Shown here piece after piece: positions 1-6,823 of a stretch of 10,297 bases of DNA (positions within the stretch are counted from its first letter, which is position 1; the number at the start of each line of letters is the position of its first letter). Location of the stretch: positions 1-10,297 of the forward strand of contig JALVFC010000265.1 of assembly GCA_027030285.1 (NCBI GenBank). The letters are read 5' to 3'. A program made the translations under genes and the position numbers. This stretch comes from Thiotrichaceae bacterium (lineage in GTDB: Bacteria; Pseudomonadota; Gammaproteobacteria; Thiotrichales; Thiotrichaceae). A model generated the notes under the pieces. It had not been told where the DNA came from and made no database searches. It saw only the letters and a program-made list of their open reading frames with translations.

Positions 1-169
1 AAATTAGATTAGCTGGCTGAAGACCCCAGCTTGAAAAGCCTCCCATATACCCCTATCTAATAACCAGTTATCTTGAATAGCTGCTATTGATAGCTGTTGT
101 TGCTTGATTGTTTCGATAAATACTCCTATAACAAGGTATTAGCCATATTGACACCTGATCAAGTCAACT
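1..169. other. Unassigned left-edge DNA, no gene seen
   Basis: No credible coding region is visible here. All three + frames hit a stop within the first 20 bases, so at most the last few codons of an upstream + strand gene could be present, and - strand frames are also closed early. A 6-bp inverted repeat, AGCTGG (11-16) with CCAGCT (26-31), is present but has no T-run after it on either strand. A consensus-like TTGACA lies at 148-153, but nothing resembling a -10 follows at 16-18 bp. The stretch is AT-rich and is probably intergenic. Confidence 0.5.
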
Positions 170-198
170 CTGTGGAACACAGTAACGAATGCTATACT
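170..198 (+). promoter_or_regulatory. Putative extended -10 promoter of the XpaC-TelA operon with overlapping dyad
   Basis: TATACT at 193-198 is preceded by TG at 190-191, giving the TGnTATACT extended -10 pattern, which in sigma-70 promoters can compensate for a poor -35. The region where the -35 would sit holds a perfect small dyad, CTGTG (170-174), GAA, CACAG (178-182). A second inverted repeat, ATACTCT (194-200) with AGAGTAT (234-240), overlaps the -10. A start near 205 would give a leader of about 70 nt to the small TTG ORF and about 200 nt to the xpaC-like gene. The dyads could be operators. This rests on motifs alone. Confidence 0.4.
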
Positions 199-274
199 CT
201 GCGTATACCATGCTGAAGTATTCCAGGCAGCGGAGAGTATATTTTACTACCAATAACCAACAAGAGGATTAGGC

Positions 275-373
275 TTGCCCTACGTACTTAAAAAATTACT
301 TGGACTATTGCTACTATTAGCCAGCGTCGGCGTGGTATCCATACAGGCTCTTTACCACCTGTTAGCAGGTTAA
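275..373 (+). CDS. Possible 32-residue single-pass membrane peptide (TTG start)
   Basis: This small open frame starts with TTG and ends at TAA 371-373. An AGAGG Shine-Dalgarno-like sequence at 263-267 sits 7 nt before the TTG, an ideal spacing, and an in-frame TAA at 254-256 leaves no earlier start. The peptide has a short basic N-terminus with two lysines, a leucine-rich hydrophobic run of roughly 18 residues and a short tail. It looks like a single transmembrane helix in N-in orientation. It ends 31 bp before the xpaC-like ATG and would be the first cistron of that operon, possibly a small partner or a leader peptide. I recognise no family. The alternative is that the hydrophobic composition and the SD match are chance. 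The non-ATG start and short length keep confidence moderate. Confidence 0.4.
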   Translation: MPYVLKKLLGLLLLLASVGVVSIQALYHLLAG

Positions 374-404
374 CGGCATTGAAGCACCCGGAGCAATTAA
401 CACA

Positions 405-1256
405 ATGTCCAAAATAAAACGAATTAATTCAACATCTGACGTCGTTCATGAAGTACGTTATGGTCTGAAAGGTGTGCTACTGTACTTCTTGCCTATGCCC
501 GTTTTAATAGCGGCTATTGTCTCCCTGGTACAGGGAAATTTCTGGAAAACCATTATTCTGGGTACATCCTTCGCAGGCTTCACGCTGGCAGCAGTTATTG
601 CCCGCTATGGCCTGAAAATTGAATCCAGCTTTGAGAGAAAAAAGTTTGCCCGCGCACCTGGTACACCCTATAAAACAGTCGCCGCATTGATTCTGGCCAT
701 AACTACCGGTCTAACTGCCTATTTTGCCACTCCCCAGTCCATTTTCAGCAGTGTATTAATGGGAGGTGCAGCATTGCTGGGATTCATGTTTTCCTATGGA
801 CTTGATCCACGCAAAGATAAAACAGGCGGTATTTCTCTCGGTGTCACCGCTGAAGAAGTCATTGATGCACTGGAAGCTGCCGAGATCAAAATTAGTGGAC
901 TGGAAACAGCCCGACGAAATATCAAAAATCTGGAGTTCAAGCGCCGTCTTGATCGCATTATTAACAAGGCACGGGAAATTCTGAAAGTCATTGAAGATGA
1001 CCCCAGAGACCTGCAACGCGCCCGGAAATTTCTGAAAGTGTACCTGTCTGGTGCTGAGCGCGTCACCCGGAAATACGCTCAAACACATCAGCGTGAGGCA
1101 ACTACAGACAAGCTGGATGCCAACTTTAGCCGGGTGCTGGAATCCATTGAAGAGACTTTCAATACCCAACAGACCAAATTAAAGGAAAATGACCGTTTTG
1201 ATCTGGATGTGCAGATCGAAGTACTGGAGACCCAGTTAAAGCAGGAAGGAATGTAA
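405..1256 (+). CDS. XpaC-like membrane protein (5-bromo-4-chloroindolyl phosphate hydrolysis family)
   Basis: This 283-residue protein has four hydrophobic segments in two hairpins (about 22-43, 47-67, 90-108 and 112-131), followed by a cytosolic, charged, helical domain (about 148-283). The C-terminal part contains the RARKFLKVYL...RKYA pattern around residues 205-224. That pattern is typical of the family named after Bacillus XpaC, whose members are often encoded beside TelA/YaaN proteins. The family name comes from an X-phosphate hydrolysis phenotype; no catalytic phosphatase motif is visible, and a structural or membrane-stress role is more likely. The start has GGAG at 390-393 with an 11-nt spacer. 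It lies upstream of telA with a 184-bp gap and probably anchors the complex in the inner membrane. The family call is fairly sure; the biochemical role is unknown. Confidence 0.8.
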   Translation: MSKIKRINSTSDVVHEVRYGLKGVLLYFLPMPVLIAAIVSLVQGNFWKTIILGTSFAGFTLAAVIARYGLKIESSFERKKFARAPGTPYKTVAALILAITTGLTAYFATPQSIFSSVLMGGAALLGFMFSYGLDPRKDKTGGISLGVTAEEVIDALEAAEIKISGLETARRNIKNLEFKRRLDRIINKAREILKVIEDDPRDLQRARKFLKVYLSGAERVTRKYAQTHQREATTDKLDANFSRVLESIEETFNTQQTKLKENDRFDLDVQIEVLETQLKQEGM

Positions 1257-1440
1257 ACCCTGGAAACTTTTGCAGGCATCTGGCTTGATACATCAGACAT
1301 CATGTATTAACCGCCTTGCATTAATACGCAACAAGTTAATTTTTGAAGTCCAGATAAACCATCAATAATATTAACAGCGCATCTCTAAGCCCCTGGCTTT
1401 AGAAATGCCCAAGCATTTATCACCATGACAGGAGTAAATC
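1257..1440 (+). promoter_or_regulatory. xpaC-telA leader with possible internal promoter and two tandem hairpins
   Basis: This 184-bp gap between co-directional genes holds several signals. A possible sigma-70 promoter is TTGAAG (1343-1348), a 17-bp spacer and TAATAT (1366-1371), each 4/6 to consensus, predicting a start near 1378. Immediately downstream are two consecutive stem-loops. The first (1384-1403) pairs TCTAAGCC with GGCTTTAGA, with one bulge and a CCT loop. The second (1403-1418) pairs AAATGC with GCATTT around CCAA. The telA RBS, AGGAG (1430-1434), follows 11 nt later. Neither hairpin has a T-run, so an intrinsic terminator is unlikely. An AT-rich dyad, ATACAT (1288-1293) with ATGTAT (1302-1307), lies nearer the xpaC stop. 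The elements suggest differential expression of telA and its downstream genes relative to xpaC. Confidence 0.4.
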
Positions 1441-2706
1441 ATGCCTGATACGCCACAAACAGAGACAAGCGAAGCCACAGCGAACGAGATAGAAACTAAT
1501 GAAGCAACAACGGAAGTTGCAACAGAAATAGCTGCTGAGACTATCCCCGGCACTGAGCTATCCACTGACCAGGATATATCCAGCGACATCGTCGCCTATG
1601 ACGAAGCTTCCGAGGAAGATAAAAATCTCATTCAACCCATTATGGATGAAATAAACCTGAAAGACAGGAACTCGATCCTGTTCTTTGGTACTCAGGCTCA
1701 GGAAGACATGAGCACAATTTCTGAAAACATGCTGGAAGGGGTGAAGAATAAAGACCTGGGCAATGCCAGCCGCTCACTGAATGAAATAGTGGTAGCTATT
1801 AAAGGCTTCGACATTGATGAACTGGACCCAACCCGTAAGCCAGGCTTTTTTGAGAAACTGTTTGGCAAAGCAAAACCCGTAGCAGAATTCCTCAGCAAGT
1901 ATGAAGATGTCCGCCAGCAGATCAATGCGATCACTGACGATCTGGAAGACCATAAAACTCAGCTACTCACCGATATTATCTCCCTGGACAAACTCTATGA
2001 AGCCAACCTGGATTATTTCCACAAGCTTGAGTTATATATCGCTGCGGGCGAGAAAAAACTGGAACAGCTAAATACTGAAATTCTGCCCGAGATGGCGGAA
2101 AAGGCGAAAGCCAACCCGGAAGACATGCTGCTGGCACAGGAACTTAGAGATATGCGTGGTGCACGTGATGACCTTGATCGTCGCGTGCACGACCTGCGCC
2201 TGACCAGGCAGGTTGCCATGCAGAGCCTGCCCAGTATCCGTATGGTGCAGGAGAATGACAAATCATTAATATCCAAAATCAATTCAACTTTAATTAACAC
2301 CGTTCCATTATGGAAAAACCAGCTTGCACAGGCAGTCACCATTTTTAGAATGAGTGACGCGGCAGATTCCGTTAAAAAAGCAACCGATCTAACTAACGAC
2401 TTGCTGGAATCCAATGCTGAAAACCTGCAAAAAGGCAACTATGAGGTGCGCAAACAAATTGAACGTGGCGTATTTGATATTGAATCGGTACGAAAAGCCA
2501 ATGATGCTCTCATTGCAACCATTAATGACAGCCTGCAAATCGCTGAAGAAGGTCGTGTTGCCCGACATAAAGCCGTGACCGAGCTAACCGAGATGGAAAC
2601 CGAGTTACATGAAGCGATGATTGCTGCAAAGGCAAAAGCAGAACAACAGGCTGAAAAACTGGAGCAATCACGCGACACTCAACAACTTGAAAATAAAGAG
2701 GTATAG
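1441..2706 (+). CDS. TelA/YaaN-type toxic anion resistance protein
   Basis: This 421-residue soluble, almost wholly helical protein has an acidic Thr/Glu/Ala-rich N-terminus (about 1-60) that looks disordered. The TelA (toxic anion resistance) domain runs from about 65 to 405. Hallmarks are the DPTRKPGFFEKLFGKAKP segment (129-146) and the SIRMVQENDKSLISKINSTL stretch (265-284), followed by NTVPLWKNQLAQAV (286-299). Long coiled-coil stretches lie at 155-260 and 355-412. It has no signal peptide or membrane helix. A strong AGGAG (1430-1434) sits 6 nt before the ATG. TelA homologues are linked to tellurite and cell-wall antibiotic resistance, mechanism unknown, and pair genetically with XpaC. 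The stop lies 2 bp before the SPFH gene, so the two are almost certainly co-translated and probably act together at the membrane. Confidence 0.88.
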   Translation: MPDTPQTETSEATANEIETNEATTEVATEIAAETIPGTELSTDQDISSDIVAYDEASEEDKNLIQPIMDEINLKDRNSILFFGTQAQEDMSTISENMLEGVKNKDLGNASRSLNEIVVAIKGFDIDELDPTRKPGFFEKLFGKAKPVAEFLSKYEDVRQQINAITDDLEDHKTQLLTDIISLDKLYEANLDYFHKLELYIAAGEKKLEQLNTEILPEMAEKAKANPEDMLLAQELRDMRGARDDLDRRVHDLRLTRQVAMQSLPSIRMVQENDKSLISKINSTLINTVPLWKNQLAQAVTIFRMSDAADSVKKATDLTNDLLESNAENLQKGNYEVRKQIERGVFDIESVRKANDALIATINDSLQIAEEGRVARHKAVTELTEMETELHEAMIAAKAKAEQQAEKLEQSRDTQQLENKEV

Positions 2707-2708
2707 AC

Positions 2709-3800
2709 ATGGGATTATTTGACAAGATTTTTGGTGAATTTATTGATGTCATCGAATGGACGGATGACAGCCATGATACCCTGATATACCGCTTCGAACG
2801 TTACGGCAATGAAATCAAGTATGGCGCCAAGCTAACCGTACGTGAGTCGCAGGTTGCCGTCTTTGTCAATGAAGGCGAAGTGGCGGATGTCATTGAACCT
2901 GGCATGTATGAGCTGGAAACCAAAAACCTCCCTATTTTATCGACGCTCCAGCATTGGGATCACGGTCTGCAAAGCCCGTTTAAGGCAGAAATCTATTTTT
3001 GCAGCACCAAACAGTTTGTTGACCTGAAATGGGGCACTAAAAATCCCATTATGATCCGTGATGCCGAATTTGGCGGGGTACGTTTACGTGCTTTTGGTAC
3101 CTATGCCATCCGAATTAAAGACCCGGTGAAATTTATCAAGGAAATCGCCGGTACTGATGGTCACTTTACTGTCGATGAAATTAGCGATCAGCTGCGCAAC
3201 CTGATTATCTCTCGCTTTACCAATATTGCAGGCAGCTCGAAAATACCGGTGCTTGATCTGGCCGCCAACTATGATCAACTGGGTGACTATCTGACTGAGA
3301 CTATCTCTCCAGAATTTAATGAATATGGCCTGGAACTCACCAAAATCCTGGTTGAAAATATCTCCCTTCCTTCCAGTGTTGAGGAAGCACTGGATAAACG
3401 CGTCAGCATGGGCATGATAGGTGACCTGGATCAGTATATTAAATACCAGTCTGCAGAAGCTTTAGGCACGGGTGGCAGTGCTTCCAGCGCCATGGATATG
3501 GGAATGGGATTCGCCATGGCTAACAAGATGGCGGACTCTCTCAATACACCATCATCATCACAGACAAATGGTGGACAATCTGCCCCCGCAGCTGCACCTC
3601 CACCACTGCCGACTCAAACGCTCTGGCATGTCGCTATTGATGACAAAGCAACCGGACCTTATGACCTGGATGCTGTCAGAGGCTTAATTAAGGAAGGTAA
3701 ATTAACCCCGGATTCACTGGTATGGACGGAAGGTATGGAAGACTGGGCAAGCGCTCAAAGTGTTAAGGAAATCAGTAAAATGATCCCTCCCGCCCTTTAG
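2709..3800 (+). CDS. SPFH-domain (YdjI/virion-core-like) protein with C-terminal GYF_2 domain
   Basis: This 363-residue protein has an N-terminal SPFH/band-7-like domain (about 10-240), beginning with an MGLFDKIFGEFIDVIEW-type amphipathic segment and including VRESQVAVFVNEGEVADVIEPG (44-65) and the GTYAIRIKDPVKF core (130-142). A Gly/Met-rich stretch (252-275) and a Ser/Ala/Pro linker (281-302) follow. The C-terminal module (305-360) carries the GPYDLDAVRGLIKEGKL and WxEGMEDW pattern of GYF_2 domains, which typically bind proline-rich partners. There is no transmembrane helix, so membrane association would be through the N-terminal helix or partners. In Bacillus the YdjI SPFH protein acts with the zinc-ribbon protein YdjG to recruit a PspA homologue to the membrane, and a YdjG-like gene follows here. 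RBS AGAGG (2697-2701) lies inside the end of telA, 7 nt from the ATG. Confidence 0.87.
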   Translation: MGLFDKIFGEFIDVIEWTDDSHDTLIYRFERYGNEIKYGAKLTVRESQVAVFVNEGEVADVIEPGMYELETKNLPILSTLQHWDHGLQSPFKAEIYFCSTKQFVDLKWGTKNPIMIRDAEFGGVRLRAFGTYAIRIKDPVKFIKEIAGTDGHFTVDEISDQLRNLIISRFTNIAGSSKIPVLDLAANYDQLGDYLTETISPEFNEYGLELTKILVENISLPSSVEEALDKRVSMGMIGDLDQYIKYQSAEALGTGGSASSAMDMGMGFAMANKMADSLNTPSSSQTNGGQSAPAAAPPPLPTQTLWHVAIDDKATGPYDLDAVRGLIKEGKLTPDSLVWTEGMEDWASAQSVKEISKMIPPAL

Positions 3801-3822
3801 TCACAGGCAGCCGTCGTAAACA

Positions 3823-5022
3823 GTGAAAGTCAAAAATTATTCTGTTGAGGAAGAAACCCGCACGCAAAGCCATTTTCCGTGCGAACAATGTGGCGCTGAA
3901 TTGGTCTTTGAGCCTGGCACCGATTCCCTCAAGTGTGAATACTGTGGTCATATCAACATCATCCAGGTTGAGTGGGCTCCTATTCACGAGTACGACTTTC
4001 GCTCGGCATTGAGGAAACTTCACCAACTCAAGGACGAACCCAGCCGCATCATCGCCATTCTTGACTGTCCTTCATGTGGTGCCAAATTTAGCTTAAAGCC
4101 CAATGAAAATGCTGGCGACTGTCCTTTTTGTGGCGCTCCTGCGGTTATCAGCAAAGAAAATGCCCGCTATATCCACCCAGAGTCCTTGCTTCCCTTTATT
4201 ATCCGTGAGAAGCAGGCACAACAAATCTTTGATGACTGGATAGGCAGCCGCTGGTTTGCACCTTCTGCGCTTAAAGACAAATCAAAGCGCGATGAGAAAC
4301 TGGCAGGTATCTACCTTCCCTACTGGACTTATGATAGTGATACCCAAACCCGCTACGAAGGCATGCGTGGCACTGTTTACTATGATCGCCAGGTCTATAC
4401 AACGGTGATCAATGGTCGTCCGGTACGACAGGTTCGTAATGTCCCCCGTATTCGCTGGACACCCGTTTCAGGCAATGTTTTTCTGCACTTTGATGATGTA
4501 CTCATTGGCGCTACCAAAACGCTACCACGTACTATTATTGATAATTTGCATCCCTGGGACCTGGAAAATCTGGTTCCCTATACGGAAGAGTATTTAAGTG
4601 GCTTTCGTAGTGAAATTTATCAGGTAACCCTAGATCAGGGCTTTGAGCAGGCACGCGGCAAAATGAACAATATCATTACCCAGCGTATTTATCAGGATAT
4701 TGGTGGTGATCAACAACGTATTTCTGCAAGAAACACTCAACATGACAATACCACTTTCAAGCACTTGCTATTGCCAGTCTGGTCTGCCGCTTTTAAATAT
4801 AATCGAAAAACTTACCGCTTTGTTATTAATGGGCGCAACGGGCAAATACAGGGAGAACGCCCATACAGCATCATCAAAATCACTTTATCGGCAATATTTG
4901 TAATTACTTTACTTATAGGTATTATTTACCTGATGAACGACATGGGCTTGTTCGACTCTACAATGAACAATCAATACAATGATCAATATTACTTCCCGCC
5001 GGTATTTGAGTATGGTTTTTAA
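3823..5022 (+). CDS. Twin zinc-ribbon, single-pass membrane protein (YdjG-like)
   Basis: This 399-residue protein has two N-terminal zinc ribbons with identical geometry: C20-x2-C23, 14 residues, C38-x2-C41, then C82-x2-C85, 14 residues, C100-x2-C103. A long Trp/Tyr/Arg-rich middle region follows, with a LAGIYLPYWTYD segment (160-171) and a duplicated NGRxxQ-like pattern. One transmembrane helix lies near 350-371, followed by a 28-residue Asn/Tyr/Phe-rich tail. Homologues are often labelled TFIIB-type zinc ribbon or even PriA-like, but no helicase motif is present. Next to an SPFH gene the better match is YdjG of Bacillus. The start is GTG: an in-frame TAA at 3817-3819 and the need to keep C20 leave it as the only good choice, but the RBS is weak. 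It sits 22 bp after the SPFH gene and overlaps the next start by 11 bp. Confidence 0.78.
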   Translation: MKVKNYSVEEETRTQSHFPCEQCGAELVFEPGTDSLKCEYCGHINIIQVEWAPIHEYDFRSALRKLHQLKDEPSRIIAILDCPSCGAKFSLKPNENAGDCPFCGAPAVISKENARYIHPESLLPFIIREKQAQQIFDDWIGSRWFAPSALKDKSKRDEKLAGIYLPYWTYDSDTQTRYEGMRGTVYYDRQVYTTVINGRPVRQVRNVPRIRWTPVSGNVFLHFDDVLIGATKTLPRTIIDNLHPWDLENLVPYTEEYLSGFRSEIYQVTLDQGFEQARGKMNNIITQRIYQDIGGDQQRISARNTQHDNTTFKHLLLPVWSAAFKYNRKTYRFVINGRNGQIQGERPYSIIKITLSAIFVITLLIGIIYLMNDMGLFDSTMNNQYNDQYYFPPVFEYGF

Positions 5023-5851
5023 ACAAATAACTAATTCTTTCTTCCAGTTACACAGACTATCTTTAGTAACACTTTTCCTACCTTTATTCATCACCGCATG
5101 CAGCACCACACACCCAAGCGGCCAAACAAAGCCGACCAGTGCTCAAATCCCGCAAGCTAAACCCATGAGAATAATAAAACAGCCAAAATCAGTAGTAGTG
5201 AAGAAAAAACCAACCAACTCCTTTGGCTATCGCCTTTCAGCAGCAGCCAAAGAAAGAACCAAACATCACGTTGTGTATGATGGCAGATACATTCGCATCG
5301 GATACCCCTGGGGAGATGTTCCACAGAATATTGGCGTTTGTACTGACGTTGTTATTCGCAGTTATCGCAGGCTGGGAATCGATCTCCAGCAGCAAGTTCA
5401 TAAGGATATGGTAAATAATTTTAATGCCTATCCAAATCTCAGCAAATGGCAACTTAATGGACCTGATACCAATATCGATCACCGCAGGGTTTATAACCTG
5501 AGAGCTTTTCTTAACCGCCACGCTGTCCGGCTTCCAGTGAGCCATAACCCTCAGCACTACAAGCCAGGCGACCTTGTAACTTGGGAACTGGCCCCCGGAC
5601 AGGGGCATATTGGTATCGTTATCAATGAGCGTTCAAAACAGGATCCCAGACGCTATCTTGTTGTTCACAATATTGGCGAAGGGCCAAAAAAGGAAGATGT
5701 ATTATTCCGTTTCCCGATTAATGGGCACTACCGCTATAACGGCAAAATGAGATATTACCGCCCAACCTATTATGCCAGGGCTGGTAACGCCCAGAAGCAA
5801 CCTGTTTCTCTGCCAGGTATCGGCAGAATTCCGCCTGAGTTATTACGTTAA
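5012..5851 (+). CDS. DUF1287 (YijF-like) predicted papain-fold lipoprotein
   Basis: With the ATG at 5012 the product is 279 residues. The first 29 form a lipoprotein signal peptide ending in a lipobox-like I-T-A-C (Cys30), followed by a Pro/Lys-rich linker to about residue 68. An in-frame ATG at 4979 would add 11 residues and reach 44 bp into the previous gene; I prefer 5012 for its normal signal-peptide length. The DUF1287 domain spans about 70-255, with GVCTDVVIRSYRRLGIDL (Cys110 as probable nucleophile), GHIGIV (His199) and VVHNIGEGP (His219). The Cys-His arrangement resembles NlpC/P60-type amidases or endopeptidases. A periplasmic cell-wall peptide hydrolase role is inferred, as DUF1287 function is unproven. 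The 11-bp overlap with the upstream gene makes it the last operon cistron. No typical RBS is visible. Confidence 0.8.
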   Translation: MVFKQITNSFFQLHRLSLVTLFLPLFITACSTTHPSGQTKPTSAQIPQAKPMRIIKQPKSVVVKKKPTNSFGYRLSAAAKERTKHHVVYDGRYIRIGYPWGDVPQNIGVCTDVVIRSYRRLGIDLQQQVHKDMVNNFNAYPNLSKWQLNGPDTNIDHRRVYNLRAFLNRHAVRLPVSHNPQHYKPGDLVTWELAPGQGHIGIVINERSKQDPRRYLVVHNIGEGPKKEDVLFRFPINGHYRYNGKMRYYRPTYYARAGNAQKQPVSLPGIGRIPPELLR

Positions 5852-5918
5852 CCTTGAAAACTCTGACTATCAAACATTAATAACTACAACTTCTATAACA
5901 GATTGCTACTCTCCCAAC

Positions 5919-5945
5919 AAAAAAGGGGAGCTAAAAGGCTCCCCT
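5919..5945 (-). terminator. Rho-independent terminator of adk (convergent junction)
   Basis: An 8-bp perfect GC-rich stem, AGGGGAGC (5924-5931) with GCTCCCCT (5938-5945), surrounds a 6-nt loop. Read on the - strand, the stem is followed by six T residues (A-run 5919-5924 on the + strand), the classical intrinsic terminator form, 20 bp after the adk stop. On the + strand no T-run follows, so its role for the converging operon is doubtful. An upstream CTCCC (5911-5915) could pair alternatively with GGGAG (5926-5930). Confidence 0.85.
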
Positions 5946-5965
5946 GTCGCATCAGAACAGGCTAA

Positions 5966-6625
<660 letters not shown>

Positions 6626-6653
6626 TTAGTCCTCCAGTTAATGAGTTCGTTTC

Positions 6654-6671
6654 CAACCAGTTTTGTGGTTG
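6654..6671 (-). promoter_or_regulatory. Stem-loop at the 5' end of the adk leader
   Basis: CAACCA (6654-6659) and TGGTTG (6666-6671) form a perfect 6-bp stem with a 6-nt loop. The predicted adk transcription start (about 6668-6670) falls at the outer edge of this stem. The message would therefore begin almost directly with a hairpin, an arrangement known to slow 5'-end-dependent RNA decay. No conserved riboswitch is recognised. Confidence 0.35.
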
Positions 6672-6675
6672 CGAT

Positions 6676-6723
6676 ATTATAGGGAAATAAAACGCTAATG
6701 GTAACTAATTAGTGTAATTAGTG
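6676..6723 (-). promoter_or_regulatory. adk promoter with tandem 9-bp repeat upstream
   Basis: On the - strand a perfect -10 TATAAT (6676-6681 on +) is preceded by a 17-bp spacer and TTACCA (6699-6704, 4/6 match to TTGACA). The predicted start near 6669 gives a leader of about 43 nt. Directly upstream of the -35 are two head-to-tail perfect copies of TAATTAGTG on the + strand (6706-6714 and 6715-6723), the first with a preceding C making the palindrome CTAATTAG. A degenerate third copy lies at 6744-6751. The AT-rich repeats could be an UP element or a binding site. Confidence 0.65.
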
Positions 6724-6823
6724 GCAATTTCCCGAAATGGAGCTTATTAGTCACTGCCTCAACAATACAGATCAATAAAGGAGTCTATAACCAGAACTGT
6801 GTTGGTTTCTATTTCTTAGCCGC

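Noticed and set aside
11..31. AGCTGG/CCAGCT hairpin as a terminator of an upstream gene
   Set aside because: The stem is only 6 bp with a 9-nt loop and no T-run on either side, and no upstream gene is visible.
148..176. TTGACA at 148-153 as the operon -35
   Set aside because: The hexamer is perfect, but the bases 16-18 bp downstream (around TGTGGA) do not resemble a -10. The extended -10 at 190-198 is a better candidate.
756..1303. - strand ORFs opposite the xpaC-like gene
   Set aside because: Composition is Ser/Arg-rich as expected for antisense of a real gene. They have no RBS and no recognisable domain.
3472..3687. + strand 71-codon ORF with a poly-histidine stretch
   Set aside because: It lies in another frame inside the SPFH gene, over the Ser-rich linker where repeated tca/cat codons read as His by frame shift. 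It has no RBS or family match.
4979..5011. Longer start for the DUF1287 lipoprotein
   Set aside because: It adds an Arg-rich 11-residue extension, deepens the overlap to 44 bp and has no better RBS. The start at 5012 gives a normal lipoprotein signal length.
6789..6807. AACCA/TGGTT stem-loop as the mltB terminator
   Set aside because: The 5-bp stem with a 9-nt loop has no T-run on the - strand side.
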